A stretch of DNA of 64,000 nt from Jacaranda mimosifolia (Eukaryota > Streptophyta > Magnoliopsida > Lamiales > Bignoniaceae), in assembly GCA_018894105.1 (NCBI GenBank), contig CM032121.1, positions 32,592,230-32,656,229 on the forward strand, in the 5' to 3' direction. Position numbers and translations under genes: made by a program. A model generated the notes under the pieces. The model had not been told where the DNA came from. It ran no database searches and saw only the letters and a program-made list of their open reading frames with translations. Of this stretch, positions 38,011-50,221 are shown one piece after another. Position 1 is the stretch's first letter; each line of letters begins with the position of its first letter.

Positions 38011-38639
38011 TTGAAACTAATAATATTTACTAAATTGATGCCAGACTGTATCATTAGAGATACAAACTTATCTGTACAAGTTAGCGCATCTTTTCCTCTT
38101 ATTTGATTAGTCCCACTATTGACTAGCCCAATACAAGTTGTCTTAACATATGGTCTCCATCATGCAATAGTTCCCAAATTCCAGGATTTCGTTAGGGCTT
38201 CTTCAGCCGTAAAATGTGCCTATTAGTTCTTCATTGTCGGGATACTTATTTTGGATTTACCTCTAGGTCTAGGAGTGGGCTGCCCAATTACTATGACAGA
38301 GATGAATGGAAGCTATGTTCTAAACCCCATTGGGAATCGAAGGAGAGGTAGAGTCCGTTTGTTTGCCTAATTTAGCATCCAATCCCCATAGCTCCAGCCT
38401 TCAAGTCATACAATCGCAATCCTTGACATGGAGAATCCACGTGGAGTTCATTATTATTAGGTGGTGGCTTTATATATGTAGCATAAATTTTAAAAAAGGA
38501 GGAAAAGAGAAGCACTTTATATTTTTTCCCTATTAAATCAATATTTCTATTATGTTTACCTTTTTTCTTTTTTCAATTACAGCTGACTCTTTTTATTTCT
38601 ATTTCTCACCTTTTTTTTTTCTTGCAAAATAACTTCAAC
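38011..38639. other. Spacer without recognisable gene
   Basis: Short frames only. The 68-residue frame at 38330-38536 has no family features. Part of the stretch may belong to the LTR of the old Copia relic, whose outer end I cannot locate. Confidence 0.45.
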
Positions 38640-38857
38640 ATACCACCTATTTATACTAGTCTAAGGAATACTCTTAAAGATGCAATATTAATAACTTCTA
38701 CAATTTTCAACACACTCTTTTGACTAAGACTTTAAATACCTACACACTCTTCATAGGCAATATAATGCAGCTATCTAGGAATCACATATTCATTTATCCA
38801 AATATCACACATAACATATTAATTAGCTTTGAATGGCTAAAAGTTCGACTTTCAACA
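38640..38857 (-). repeat. Start of the 3' LTR of Copia relic C, with polypurine tract
   Basis: On the - strand TTAAGGGGGCA (38858-38868) is followed by TGTTGAAAGTCGAAC, a normal polypurine-tract and LTR start. A TATAAATAGG-like box lies at about 38646-38655 on the - strand. The LTR end further left is not identified. Confidence 0.65.
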
Positions 38858-40556
38858 TGCCCCCTTAAGCTTGATTCTTGCATCCCAAGCAGACTTCCTA
38901 TCTTCTCAAAGACTTTTATCTTGAGCGGCTTTGTGAAAATATCAGAAACTTGATCTTCAGATTTCATGAACTTTAGTTGCACTTCTTTCTTGTTGATATT
39001 CTCGCTGACGAAATGAAAAAGAATATCGTTGTTTTTACTTTAATATGAAATATTAGATTCTTTGTTAAGGTAATCACTGACTTGTTATTCACATATATCT
39101 ACATGGAATTATCTTGTTGAGCAAACTCCTTAACTATATTGCACGGCATACAATTGATGTTGCAACCACGTGCTCAACTTCACATGTCAATAGAGTTATA
39201 AACGGCTACTTTTTTGATATCCATGCGAAAGCAGTTTTTTTCAAAGAAAAGCACAAATCCAATTATGCTCTTGCAATCATCATTATGACTTGCCTAATTA
39301 CTATCATTGTACCCTACTAACTTTATCTCACCTACTATAGGATAGAGTAAACCATAAGTGGTTGTCTCTTTGATGTATCGAAGTATCATCTTTCCTACTT
39401 TGAAGTAATATATTATTGCGTTCTGTATATGTTGATTGACAAGACCAATTGCATAAAGGAGGTCTGGTCTTATGCATATCAAGTACCTTAAGCTTCCAAC
39501 CAAACTCTTAAACAAGGTGGGATCAGCATAATCTATGTCAAGGTAACTTGACAACTTCTCTCCAACTTTGATCATGGTGCTAATTGGCTTATAACCCTCC
39601 GTTTTAAACTTCTTCAACACTTTCTCTGCATATCCTTCTTGCAAGATGAACACCATCTCTCTATTCTACCTCGATGCCAAGATAGTATGACATCAATCCA
39701 ATGTCAATCGTCTTGAACTCCTTGAATATCTCCTTCTTGAAATCATAAAAGATCTTCATGTTGTTACCTATGAGATGAGATCATCCACATACAAGCACAT
39801 GATCAAGACATTTTCTTTTCCATCCATCTTGATATAGAGATACGCTCATGTGGATGCTTTTTAAATCCTTTCTCTTGAAAGTATATGTAAATGAGATTGT
39901 TCCATACCTTTAGGGATTGCTTTAGCTTGTACAAGGCTTTTTTCAACTTCAACACTTCATTCACTTGTTGTATACTTCTTCACCAAGATAACCATTCAAA
40001 AGTATGGACTTCATGTTCATTTGATTGATTTTTCATCTCTTTGATGCTGGAATGAAGATCAAAAGATGATTAGTTTCCAACAACAATAGGCGCGAAGACT
40101 TCATCGTAGTTGATTCTAGCCCTTTGCAAGTATCCTTTCACAACAACCCTTGCCTTGTATCATTTCGCTTCTCTTTTAGAGTTCTTCTTGATTTTGTAAA
40201 CCCATTTTACTTCGACAGGTTTGCATCTTGCTGGAAGAGTGATAAGCTCCCAAGTATCATTCTTCTTGATAGCATCGATCTCTTTGTTCATGGCTTTCTT
40301 CCATTTGTCACTTCTTGATGCTTATCAAATTTGATTAGCTCAATATCAACAAAGAGACATAACATAGTATTATTCTGATTCAATGCTTCATAAGTTTCTT
40401 GTAAGGTTCCCGTCCCTCAAGTATAATGAACTCTTATTTGTCGAGGTACAACTCGATGGTAATTGTAATGGGGTTGATGGTGTCCCCGGTTCTATCAATT
40501 CTTCTTCTTGTTGTTCTTTCACCATCTTAATGGAATAGAAAGTATATTATTCCTTT
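38794..40556 (-). pseudogene. RT and RNase H remnants of Copia relic C
   Basis: Reading the - strand from 40556 down: a Glu/Gln-rich linker, [43 protein letters not shown], and the catalytic CLYVDDLI (about 39780-39800). YYLGIEVE and SLVGSLRYLICIRPDLLYAIG follow. RNase H ends VKSEDQVSDIFTKPLK near 38920. SSLRGHVE overlaps the polypurine tract. Several stops and frameshifts make it a clear pseudogene. Confidence 0.88.
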
Positions 40557-42034
40557 TGTTAATTATTAATTGGATGAATGCCAATTATGGTTGGAATCCA
40601 ATAGATAATTAAAGTATTGATTTTGGTGAAATAGAGGAAGGGAAAAAGGTTAAGTATCATAAATTGAGTTGTCCCACATTGTAAGCTTATGAGAAAGGAG
40701 ACCCTCTTGTGACCTATAAAACCAAGTGGAGGAGTTGAAGGGTCTTTAACCCTTCACTTGTCCCACATTGGTTTTGTAAACAAGTGTGGTGTAGTTTATA
40801 TTGAACTCAAGTAAGAATGCTTGATAAAGTGTTCTTTAAGGGGTTCATAAAAGTGGACCACACGCGCGCCGCCGCCGCCGCCCGGCCCGGCTCCGGATCC
40901 GGGGCGCGGGCGTTAGGGCGAATGTCTCAGTCTCAGTCTTAATTTTTTGGACAAAATTCAATTGGAATTTTGAATTTTAAATTTGAAAATTAAATTCAAA
41001 ATTCGAACTTAACCGTTGGCTTGATCGGATAGAGGCTTGACCGAGTCTTGCCTGTTGGAGATCACACAACCGAGATTTAGGGAAGATGGGGCCGGATTTT
41101 TAGGGTTGATTGGCAGACAAGGATTAGGGTTTTACTCAGTCAAACCCTAATCAGCTTTTTAAACAGCCGCCAAACCCCGATCTGGCCGTCAAACCCTAAT
41201 TAAATTAGGCCTTGGCCGTCGGCCCATTGCCTTCGGCCAGACCTAATTCTTCTCTATAAATAGAGGGCTCTTGGCAGTCTTCTAAACATACCAAAATCAA
41301 AAAGCAAAAGCAGCCTCTTCTGCTTGTATTCTTCTCTCCCCCTGATATTCCAGCTTCTTCATAGTTATAATTCCTTGAGCTCTCATATTCGGCCTAGTAC
41401 ATTTACATATATATACGTATATATTCTCCAAAATCTTGGCTATCCTATTCGAATTCTGGCTACTGAGTACTGTTCGAGGTGAACGAGAAGGAGTGCACCT
41501 GATCGTTCTGGACCACCTCATCCTGGGAGGAGCCGCGCTGTACCCCTTGCACTGGTGAGTAGGGGTGCTCGTTTCTTCAAGGCAAACAGAATTTCTCTGT
41601 GATTTGGTCGTCCTATTAATTCTGTTACGATACAGAATTTAAGATAAGTTTACTGTTAAAATTCTGTATCTATATTAGATAAATCTGACAGCATGTTCTT
41701 TTAATTTCCATTGCCTTGGTTGAATTTATGAATTTTGGCTTTTCCTGGACTCGTATTTGATTAATTATTTGAAATTCTTATTTGCCTTGAATTGAACGCT
41801 TATTTTGATCACGCATGCTGTATGTATAAAATCTGATATCGCATGTTGTATGTTTAAATACTTATAACGCATGTCTAATTCTTATACCGCATGCTTTATT
41901 TTTGAATTTCATCTAGATATAAACGCACGTATTGCCTTAATTGTGATTATCTGATCCATTCCTGATAATCTGACTTGCAATATTTGTTTATTGCTTTGGA
42001 TTACTGCATGTTGGCATAAATTATACGAACAACA
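40557..42034 (+). repeat. 5' LTR of Copia E, lacking about 30 bp at its start
   Basis: It matches the 3' LTR from GTTAATTATTAATTGG onward to ACGAACAACA. The first 31 bases of the 3' LTR have no counterpart here, and GTT is shared at the break. It carries 19 bases (in 41175-41194) missing from the other LTR, between two CCG(C/T)CAAACCC repeats. A GC-rich block (CGCCGCCGCCGCCCGG) lies near 40868. TATAAATAG at 41255-41263 is the probable transcription signal. Confidence 0.92.
41255..41263 (+). promoter_or_regulatory. TATA box of Copia E 5' LTR
   Basis: TATAAATAG in CTCTATAAATAGAGGGCTC. The same sequence is at 47459-47467 in the 3' LTR. Transcription would start about 30 bp downstream. Confidence 0.7.
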
Positions 42035-42199
42035 ATCTTGAAGAAGCGAACCTTTTTCGTGTGTTTAAGTATCTGTTGAAATTCTGCTTAGAGATCCTGT
42101 ATAGGAATCTTGCCTGATTTTCTGAGTAGATATCCTATCTAGGAATCTTGCCTGCATTTCTTACCTAGATATTCTGTTATAGGAATTTAATCTTCTGTG

Positions 42200-45100
42200 A
42201 TGGCTTCAACTTCGCATGCTATTGGTGATATTGTGTCAGCGAAAGTTGACCTTTCCGGACTACCGGAAAAATTCACGGGCCAGTATTTTAGGCGTTGGCA
42301 ACAGCGCATGAAAATTTGGTTAACGATGAAAGGTCTTCTTTCATTGATTCAGTTGACCATGCCAGAACCAACTGAAACTGATCCCAAAAGTAAAGAAATA
42401 GCTGATTGGAAAACTAAGGATCAGATTGTTCGAGGAGTGATTCTGTCAGCTCTGTCTGATACACTCTTTGATGTATACTGTTCTGATTCCTCTACGGCTA
42501 AATCTTTATGGGATGAACTGGATAGGAAATACAATACTGAAGAGCAAGGGCTCGAAAAGTATTCGGTTTCCAAATCCCTGAAGTATCAGATGGTTGAGGG
42601 CAGGTCTGTATCTGAACAGACACATGAATTGATTAATCTAGAGCATTCCCTAGCTGATGCTGAAATGAAACTCCCTGAAAAATTTATGGTCATGTCGATT
42701 GTCGATAAGTTCCCCAAATCTTAGGAAAGTTTCGGCATGACTCTGAAGCATCAAAAAGGAAAACTGACTCTAGATGATCTGATGATTGCCATAAGTATTG
42801 AAGAAGAGCACAGAAATCAATCACATACTGTTCCTGTTGAATATCATCCTAAGGCTAATGTGATAATAGGAAAGAAGAAAGTCAACATGAACTCAAACTC
42901 TAAATCCATCGATAAGGGAAAAGCCAAAATAAATAAGAAACCAAAGGCAAATAGGCCTTGCTGGAATTGTGGACAAAAAAGGCATTGGGCTAAGGAGTGT
43001 CCCTCCAAGAAAGCCAAGGCTAAAGCCCAGTCTGCTGGACCAGTGGTCAACATGGTTGTTGGAGACACCAGCGAAGCTGGAGTTCCTGATGCATCCATTG
43101 ACGAGTATGTTTCTTGCAAACCCGAATTATTCTCTATCTATGAACCATATGATTGGCTAATAGACACTGGTGCTAATGTGCACGTTTGTGCTGATAAATC
43201 ACTGTTTGTGTCTTACCAGCCTGTTAAAGGAAGGACTGTGATGATGGGGAACTCAAGTGCTGCCAATGTGTATGGGATAGGACGCGTGGACCTGAAATTT
43301 CCTTCGGGGCGCACACTGTCTCTGCAAAGGGTGCATCACGTCCAAGCAGTTCGAAGAAATATAATAAGTGGTTCTGTAATAGTTAGGGAGGGTTATGAAA
43401 TTTCTTTCAAATCAAATAAAGTTGTAATTTTATATTACGGCACTTTTATTTGTAAAGGCTATCTTTCCGATGGTTTGTTTAAATTGAGAGTTGAGAACAT
43501 TATTGGTTCTAATAAAGTTGATTTTTCTAATTCTCCTGTTATTAACATTATTGAGAATTCATCTGTTTGGCATAACCGTTTAGGACATTTGAATTATAGT
43601 TCGGTCAAAAGAATGATGAACTTAAATTTAATTCCTAAACATGAAATTGAACGTGGTCATAAATGTCAAATCTGTGTTGAAGCCAAGCAAGTTAGAAAGC
43701 CTTACCACTCGGTTGAAAGGCAAACTGAAATTCTTGACTTAGTGCACACAGATATTTGTGAGTTCAATGGGGTCTTAACAAAAGACAATAAAAGATACTT
43801 TATCACCTTTATAGATGACAGCAGTAGGTATTGTTATGTTTATCTATTGAAACATAAAGATGAAGCACTAGATAAGTTCATTATGTTTAAAAATGAAGCC
43901 GAAACACAAACTGGTAGAAAACTTAAACGGTTAAGGTCAGATAGGGGAGGAGAGTATGGGTCTAACCCATTTCATGAATATTGCCGTAATTTTGGCATAA
44001 TTCATGAAGAAACTGCTCCTTATTCTCCTGCTTCGAATGGGATAGCTGAGTGAAAGAATAGAACCTTTATAGACATGATTAACAGTCTGCTTTTGAATTC
44101 TGGATTGCCCAAATACATGTGGGGGGAAGCTCTGAATACGGCTTGCCATATTCTGAATAGAGTTCCCTTGAAACATAAAGAAAGCACTCCATTTGAATTC
44201 TGGAAAGGCAGGAAACCTAGTCTAAAATACTTCCGAGTGTGGGGCTGTCTTGCAAAAGTTCTAGTCCCTGAACACAAGAGGAAGAAACTAGGTCCTAAAA
44301 CTGTTGATGCGGTCTTTCTAGGCTATGTAGAAACATCTTATGCTATGCGATTTTTGGTTATTAAATCAGAAATTCTGGGCATAGATGCGAACACTATAGT
44401 CGAATTTCGCGATGCTACGTTCTTTGAGAACGTGTTTCCCATGAAGACTGGGATACCTCAAAATGTTTCTTTAGATTCAACCCTTGAATCTACATCGATT
44501 CCGGATCATGTGGAAAAGATGTCAAATGTGGGGGCTGCTCTTAGTAGTACTGACACTGTTCATGAAGAACTGGATGAACCCAGACGAAGTAAAAGGGCTA
44601 GAATCACGAAGGACTTTGGAAGTGACTTCGTTACTTACAATGTCGAGGGTGATCCTGTTACCTTCAAGGATGCTATGGCTTCCCCTGAGGCTAAGCATTG
44701 GAAGGAAGCCATTAAGAGTGAGATGGATTCTATTGTCTCGAATGGGACATGGGAATTAGTCCATCTCCCTCCGGGGTGTACTACTATAGGAAGCAAATGG
44801 ATCTTCAAAAAGAAACTTAAGTCTAACGGAACTGTTGATAAGTTTAAGGCCAGGCTAGTTGCTAAAGGGTTTAGGCAAAAGGAGGGAATAGATTACTTCG
44901 ACACCTATTCGCCAGTAGCTCGTTTGACTACTATCCGAGTGCTAATAGCACTGGCCTCCATATATGATTTCCCCATTCACCAGATGGATGTGAAAACAAC
45001 CTTTCTGTATGGTGATCTTGAGGAAGAAATTTATATGGATCAGCATGAGGGATTTGTAGCTTCTGGAAATGAGCGGAAAGTTTGCAAGCTTGTTAAATCA

Positions 45101-46198
45101 CTTTATGGTTTGAAACAAGCTCCTAAACAATGGCATGAAAAGTTTGACAAAATAATATTGTCATTTGGTTTCATAGTTAATGATAATGACAAGTGCGTCT
45201 ACTGCAAAGTTAAAGGTGATAACTGTATTGTGTTATGCCTGTATGTAGATGACATTCTGCTATTTGGATCCAACATTGAGATTATCAATGAGACTAAAAG
45301 TTTCTTAAAGAACAAGTTTGAAATGAAAGATATGGGTGTTGCGGAAATGATTCTTGGACTTAAGTTGACTCGTTCAACTGAAGGTATAGCAATCTCTCAG
45401 TCTCACTATGTTGAGAAGATAATTGAGAAATTTGGCTATAAACAAAGTAGAATCGCAAAAACACCATATGATCCTTCAGTGGCTCTCTTTAAGAATGAAA
45501 CTGGTGTACCAGTGTCTCAGTTGAGGTATTCTCAAATAATTGGTAGCTTGCAGTATCTTGCAAATGGCTCAAGACCAGATATCTCATTTGCGGTCTCTAA
45601 GCTTGCTAGATATACAAGCTGCCCTAATCGAACTCATTGGGAGGCTTTGGATAGGGTACTTAGATATCTAAAGGGCTCAGCATCACTAGCCTTGCACTAC
45701 AAGAGATTTCCTGTAGTGCTGGAAGGGTTTAGTGACGCTAGCTGGATTGCCAAAAACTCCGGAAGTAATGGGTGTACAGGGTATGTATTTACCTTGGGTG
45801 GAGGCGCTGTCTCCTGGAAGTCTTCTAAACAGACTTTGATAACTCGGTCCACCTTTGAGGCTGAGTTGTGTGCTTTGGACACAACTGGGACAGAGGCAGA
45901 ATGGTTATATGGGCTGATAGTACAACTGCCAATGGTAACCAAACCTCTTCCAGGAATTGCTGTACATTGTGACAATCAAACCACAATTGCAAAGATAAGT
46001 AGTTCAAAGTTCAATCAAAAGACTAAGAGACACATCCAAGTTAGACTAAAGTCTATAAGGGAGTTAGTGTCTGATAGGGTTATTGTAATTGACTTTGTTG
46101 GATCCAAAGACAATATTGCAGACCCTTTAACTAAAGGACTTGATTTGTCCTCAGTTCATAAATTCAGGTTGGGGATGGGACTGGAAAACCATCAGTGA
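42200..46198 (+). pseudogene. Gag-pol of Copia E, one frame with two nonsense codons
   Basis: The ATG at 42200 opens a frame of 1,333 codons to the TGA at 46196-46198. Stops interrupt it at 42722-42724 (TAG where Trp fits, in PKS-ESFGM) and 44051-44053 (TGA where Arg fits, just after the integrase catalytic Glu). Each needs one G-to-A or C-to-T change. Domains: gag (to about 42880), zinc knuckle CWNCGQKRHWAKEC (42958), protease WLIDTGANVHVC (43153), GAG-pre-integrase VWHNRLGHLN (43567), integrase HTDICEFNG and FIDDSSRY, RT FDTYSPVARLTT and YVDDILLF (45244), and RNase H FEAELCALD to DNIADPLTKGL. RT has DVKTTFLYGDL where the family usually has DVKTAFLNGDL. The protein would assemble particles, copy RNA to DNA and integrate it. 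Confidence 0.95.
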
Positions 46199-46733
46199 TA
46201 TACATGCAGTGGCAACCCAACCTATTAAGTGGAGATCCCACAAGGTAGGTTCAATGTGGTATAAACAAGCTGCTGAGCATATCAAGTTGCACCTAAATTA
46301 GATTGATACTTTGTATCTGGTGTCTCTCCCCTGATTGCCTGATAGGTGCTGACTACTGCTGTTACAGTAAGAGTTTAACTCTGAATGGGGTCAAGTCAAT
46401 TTTGGACGAGATGCAAGCAGTGCATCCCTGGAGACGCCCAACTAAGTGAATGTAGTCCTTTGGCCGGGACTAAAGGAATTGGGTTGTTCCTTGACAAACA
46501 TTCATGAATCAGGATCAGGACACATGGCCTTAATGTGTCAATCCTAAAGATCAGTACATAGCCTTTAGTTCGTTGTTACTGATGGACGCAATCACATCAC
46601 GGGTATAAATTCAAGGCTTAGATCCATTTGTCCCGGTGATTGCAAAAGTCGGATAACTTAGGGAGTGGTTCAAATCGGAAGGTACCATTTCTGAAAGCGA
46701 GCTATGTTGAATCTGATAGCCATTATCTATGGA
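46199..46733 (+). other. Copia E region between gag-pol and polypurine tract
   Basis: Non-coding 3' untranslated stretch of the retrotransposon RNA. No extra ORF seen. Confidence 0.7.
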
Positions 46734-46745
46734 TTTGTGGGGGAT
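46734..46745 (+). other. Polypurine tract of Copia E
   Basis: TTTGTGGGGGAT directly before TGTTG, the start of the 3' LTR. This is a typical plant Copia arrangement and fixes the true LTR start. Confidence 0.85.
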
Positions 46746-48238
46746 TGTTGTAATTGGCACATTACGCATTTACATGGTTAATTATTAATTGGATGAATGC
46801 CAATTATGGTTGGAATCCAATAGATAATTAAAGTATTGATTTTGGTGAAATAGAGGAAGGGAAAAAGGTTAAGTATCATAAATTGAGTTGTCCTACATTG
46901 TAAGCTTATGAGAAAGGAGACCCTCTTGTGACCTATAAAACCAAGTGGAGGAGTTGAAGGGTCTTTAACCCTTCACTTGTCCCACATTGGTTTTGTAAAC
47001 AAGTGTGGTGTAGTTTATGTTGAACTCAAGTAAGAATGCTTGATAAAGTATTCTTTAAGGGGTTCATAAAAGTGGACCACACGTGCGCTGCCGCCGCCGC
47101 CCGGCCCGGCTCCGGATCCGGGTCGCGGGCGCGGGCGTTAGGGCGAATGTCTCAGTCTCAGTCTTAATTTTTTGGACAAAATTCAATTGGAATTTTGAAT
47201 TTTAAATTTGAAAATTAAATTCAAAATTCGAACTTAACCGTTGGCTTGATCGGATAGAGGCTTGACCGAGTCTTGCCTGTTGGAGATCACAACCGAGATT
47301 TAGGGAAGATGGGGCCGGATTTTTAGGGTTGATTGGCGGACAAGGATTAAGGTTTTACTCAGTCAAACCCTAATCAGCTTTTTAAACAGCCGCCAAACCC
47401 TAATTAAATTAGGCCTTGGCCGTCGGCCCATTGCCTTCGGCCAGACCTAATTCTTCTCTATAAATAGAGGGCTCTCGGCAGTCTTCTAAACATACCAAAA
47501 TCAAAAAGCAAAAGCAGCCTCTTCTGCTTGTATTCTTCTCTCCCCCTGATATTCCAGCTTCTTCATAGTTATAATTCCTTGAGCTCTCATATTCGGCCTA
47601 GTACATTTACATATATATACGTATATATTCTCCAAAATCTTGGCTATCCTATTCGAATTCTGGCTACTGAGTACTATTCGAGGTGAACGAGAAGGAGTGC
47701 ACCTGATCGTTCTGGACCACCTCATCCTGGGAGGAGCCGCGCTGTACCCCTTGCACTGGTGAGTAGGGGCGCTCGTTTCTTCAAGGCAAACAGAATTTCT
47801 CTGTGATTTGGTCGTCCTATTAATTCTGTTACGATACAGAATTTAAGATAAGTTTACTGTTAAAATTCTGTATCTATATTAGATAAATCTGACAGCATGT
47901 TCTTTTAATTTCCATTGCCTTGGTTGAATTTATGAATTTTGGCTTTTCCTAGACTCGTATTTGATTAATTATTTGAAATTCTTATTTGCCTTGAATTGAA
48001 CGCTTATTTTGATCACGCATGCTGTATGTATAAAATCTGATATCGCATGCTGTATGTTCAAATACTTATAACGCATGTCTAATTCTTATACCGCATGCTT
48101 TATTTTTGAATTTCATCTGGATATAAACGCACGTATTGCCTTAATTGTGATTATCTGATCCATTCCTGATAATCTGACTTGCAATATTTGTTTATTGCTT
48201 TGGATTACTGCATGTTGGCATAAATTATACGAACAACA
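46746..48238 (+). repeat. 3' LTR of Copia E
   Basis: 1,493 bp from TGTTGTAATTGG to ACGAACAACA. Compared with the 5' LTR it has the additional first 31 bases, lacks a 19-base segment and shows on the order of a dozen or two scattered substitutions by eye. Confidence 0.93.
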
Positions 48239-48440
48239 GTATATTATTCCTTTTGTTGAGAATTTTAGGCCCAAGAACTTTTCTCCTCAAAGTAAACATC
48301 TCGAATTTGATCTTCATGTTTATGGGATGATATAACTTATACATCTGACAAAAATGTATTTCTCACTTTTGTCATCCAATTTCCTAGTTTGTTGATTAGG
48401 AACACTGCATAGAACAATGCTTCCAGAAATCCTAATTTAT
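48239..48440 (-). pseudogene. Integrase end and linker fragment of Copia relic C
   Basis: The - strand reads KLDDKSEKYIFVRC, a degenerate version of the KLDxKSxKCIFVGY block at the end of Copia integrase, then an EEKSSWA-like linker. The frame continues across the young Copia into the linker at 40556. The fragment fades out near 48440. Confidence 0.75.
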
Positions 48441-49178
48441 AAACGATGAAATTTAATTATTTTTAAACTTTTATATATGTTTTATAACATTTGCTCCCTT
48501 GACATTCTAATTTTTGGATCCGTCTCAGTTGCATGCGTCCTTTGTTTTACGTTTATAAATATGTTTAGCTTCTGTGTTGCACGTTTTGTGATTGTGTATC
48601 CAAAGCTTGGCAATTTTTACATTGAAATGGAGTTGTGCAGCTTGTAAAATCCGTGTTGTCTTTACATTCCACATAACGTGTGTGCATGTACGTAGCTACT
48701 AGCTACTCTATGTAGTGCCCTACATTAACTCAAACAATCAAAGACAAGTATTCTATAAGAATTGGGGGCAAGGGTTACCCATTTTATGCAAAACATAAGA
48801 TAAAGTTGCCCCAAGGCAAAAATTTATCGATAAAATCATACTCAATTATATTTTATTTGTGTTGATTGAAAAAAACAGCCTCATTTGTTTTTGTTGTGTT
48901 TTAATTTACTAACTAGTTTTTGCTTTAAGAATTTTATTCCATATTGGCTACATTAACTTCAATTAAGTGTTTGTTCCAATGATATTTTTTTGTTAGTTAT
49001 TTGCTTGACCAATTGAGTTGTTTAACTGCAGATAGCTTCCGCATGAAGAAATCAACGTTTTATTTGTTAAAATCTCATTCAAAATTGATTCTTTTGCATC
49101 TCTAGTGCTACCCAATTTTGCAATCTCTAATCAATTACAGGGCAAAATTGCAAATTTTCCAATAATAATAATAATAAT
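48441..49178. other. Spacer without recognisable gene
   Basis: AT-rich, no supported gene or element. An (AAT)n tract lies at about 49161-49178. Confidence 0.5.
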
Positions 49179-50221
49179 TGTTAGTAAAAAGGGATCAAGC
49201 AGGGGGTGAATTGATCTTTTTCTCAATTTAAAAGACACTTTTATTCCTTTAAAAAGGTTTTGTAAAAAATTTGATAAAACAATTCTATAAGAATCTAAAC
49301 GGATAAAGTATATAAAAGCAGCAAATAAGATGAACACGATGATTTATAGTGGTTCGACAAGCCTACTCCACTACCTAAGATGTAATCTTAGAATTTTTAA
49401 CATGCACTTATATTAAACACAAGTGAAGTTACAACAAAGACAAGATATAAGAAATCAATAACAAAAAGCAATTTCCTCTATCGCAGAAACTTCTAACAGA
49501 TTGGATGATGGAAGGCAAAAGCAAACTTCCAGAGCAACTTCAAGAGTAATATCATGTAGAGTTCTTAACTTTTAGAAAATGCTTTATATGTTTGACTTGA
49601 GACATCTTCTATTTTAAATAGATGAAGTTCATTCAGAATCTTTCGCATTTTCTAGACATATCTTGTTTCCATATAAAGTTCCAGCCATAAGTTCCCTTTT
49701 TTAAATCCAGGTTGCCATATAAAATTCAAACGGCATCTTTCCTTTTATCTTTCTTCTTTGAATATATGTAATTAGCTCTGGTCATGTGGTTATGTAAAAC
49801 TCTAATAGTAACTTTCTTTCTTTGATTTGAAAGTTGCCATATTGAAGTTTCAACGGCTACTTTCCTTACTTGATGCTGGAAGATTATACAGATTTTCCTT
49901 CCTTCATTCTAGGCATGAATTATACAATTATCTTGAAGATTAATCCAATAAATATCTTCCTTTAAATAACTCTTCATTGATTGTAGGTTTCCATGTGAAG
50001 TTCCAGCATAAGCTTTCCTTCTTTATTTCCAAAAAATCAAGCAGGTTTTCGCTCTTTCTTGCATGCATGAATTGGGTGATTATTTCGCAGATATTTTAGA
50101 ATTGAATTAACATATTTCATACTTTAACTAGTTCTGCATCATATATCAAAGATAAAGATCATTAACAAAAATCGTGTAGCAAAATGATAATTATCAAAAA
50201 TAATCTGAGGAGATCCTAACA
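49179..50221. repeat. Possible solo-LTR-like unit
   Basis: Starts TGTTAG and ends CTAACA, with a short inverted TTGTTAG at both ends. Contains AAAAAGGGATCAAGCAGG and GGTTCGACAAGCCTACTCC stretches that resemble plant interspersed repeats. No target duplication is visible. The flanks are an (AAT)n tract and an (AAG)n tract. No coding frame. Identity remains open. Confidence 0.3.

Larger units (their letters stand above)
40557..48238 (+). mobile_element. Young full-length Ty1-copia retrotransposon (E)
   Basis: Long LTRs (40557-42034 and 46746-48238) that look nearly identical by eye flank a 4.7-kb interior with a single gag-pol frame. That frame is interrupted only by a TAG and a TGA. Domain order is gag, protease, integrase, RT, RNase H. 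It sits inside Copia relic C on the opposite strand. A 15-20 bp target segment (GTATATTATTCCTTT and up to five more bases) is present on both sides instead of the usual 5 bp. This is the most recent large insertion in the window. Confidence 0.95.
38640..48440 (-). mobile_element. Old truncated Ty1-copia relic (C), split by a younger Copia
   Basis: The - strand retains the end of integrase (48258-48440), the linker, RT and RNase H (38794-40556), a polypurine tract and the start of a 3' LTR. The two parts are separated by the younger + strand Copia at 40557-48238. Joining them restores a continuous Copia linker region, which shows that the younger element landed inside this one. Gag, protease and the 5' LTR are missing. 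Confidence 0.85.

Noticed and set aside
41297..47725. Matching 74-residue - strand frames at 41297-41521 and 47501-47725
   Set aside because: They are the same place in the two LTRs of Copia E, so they are repeats of each other and not conserved genes.
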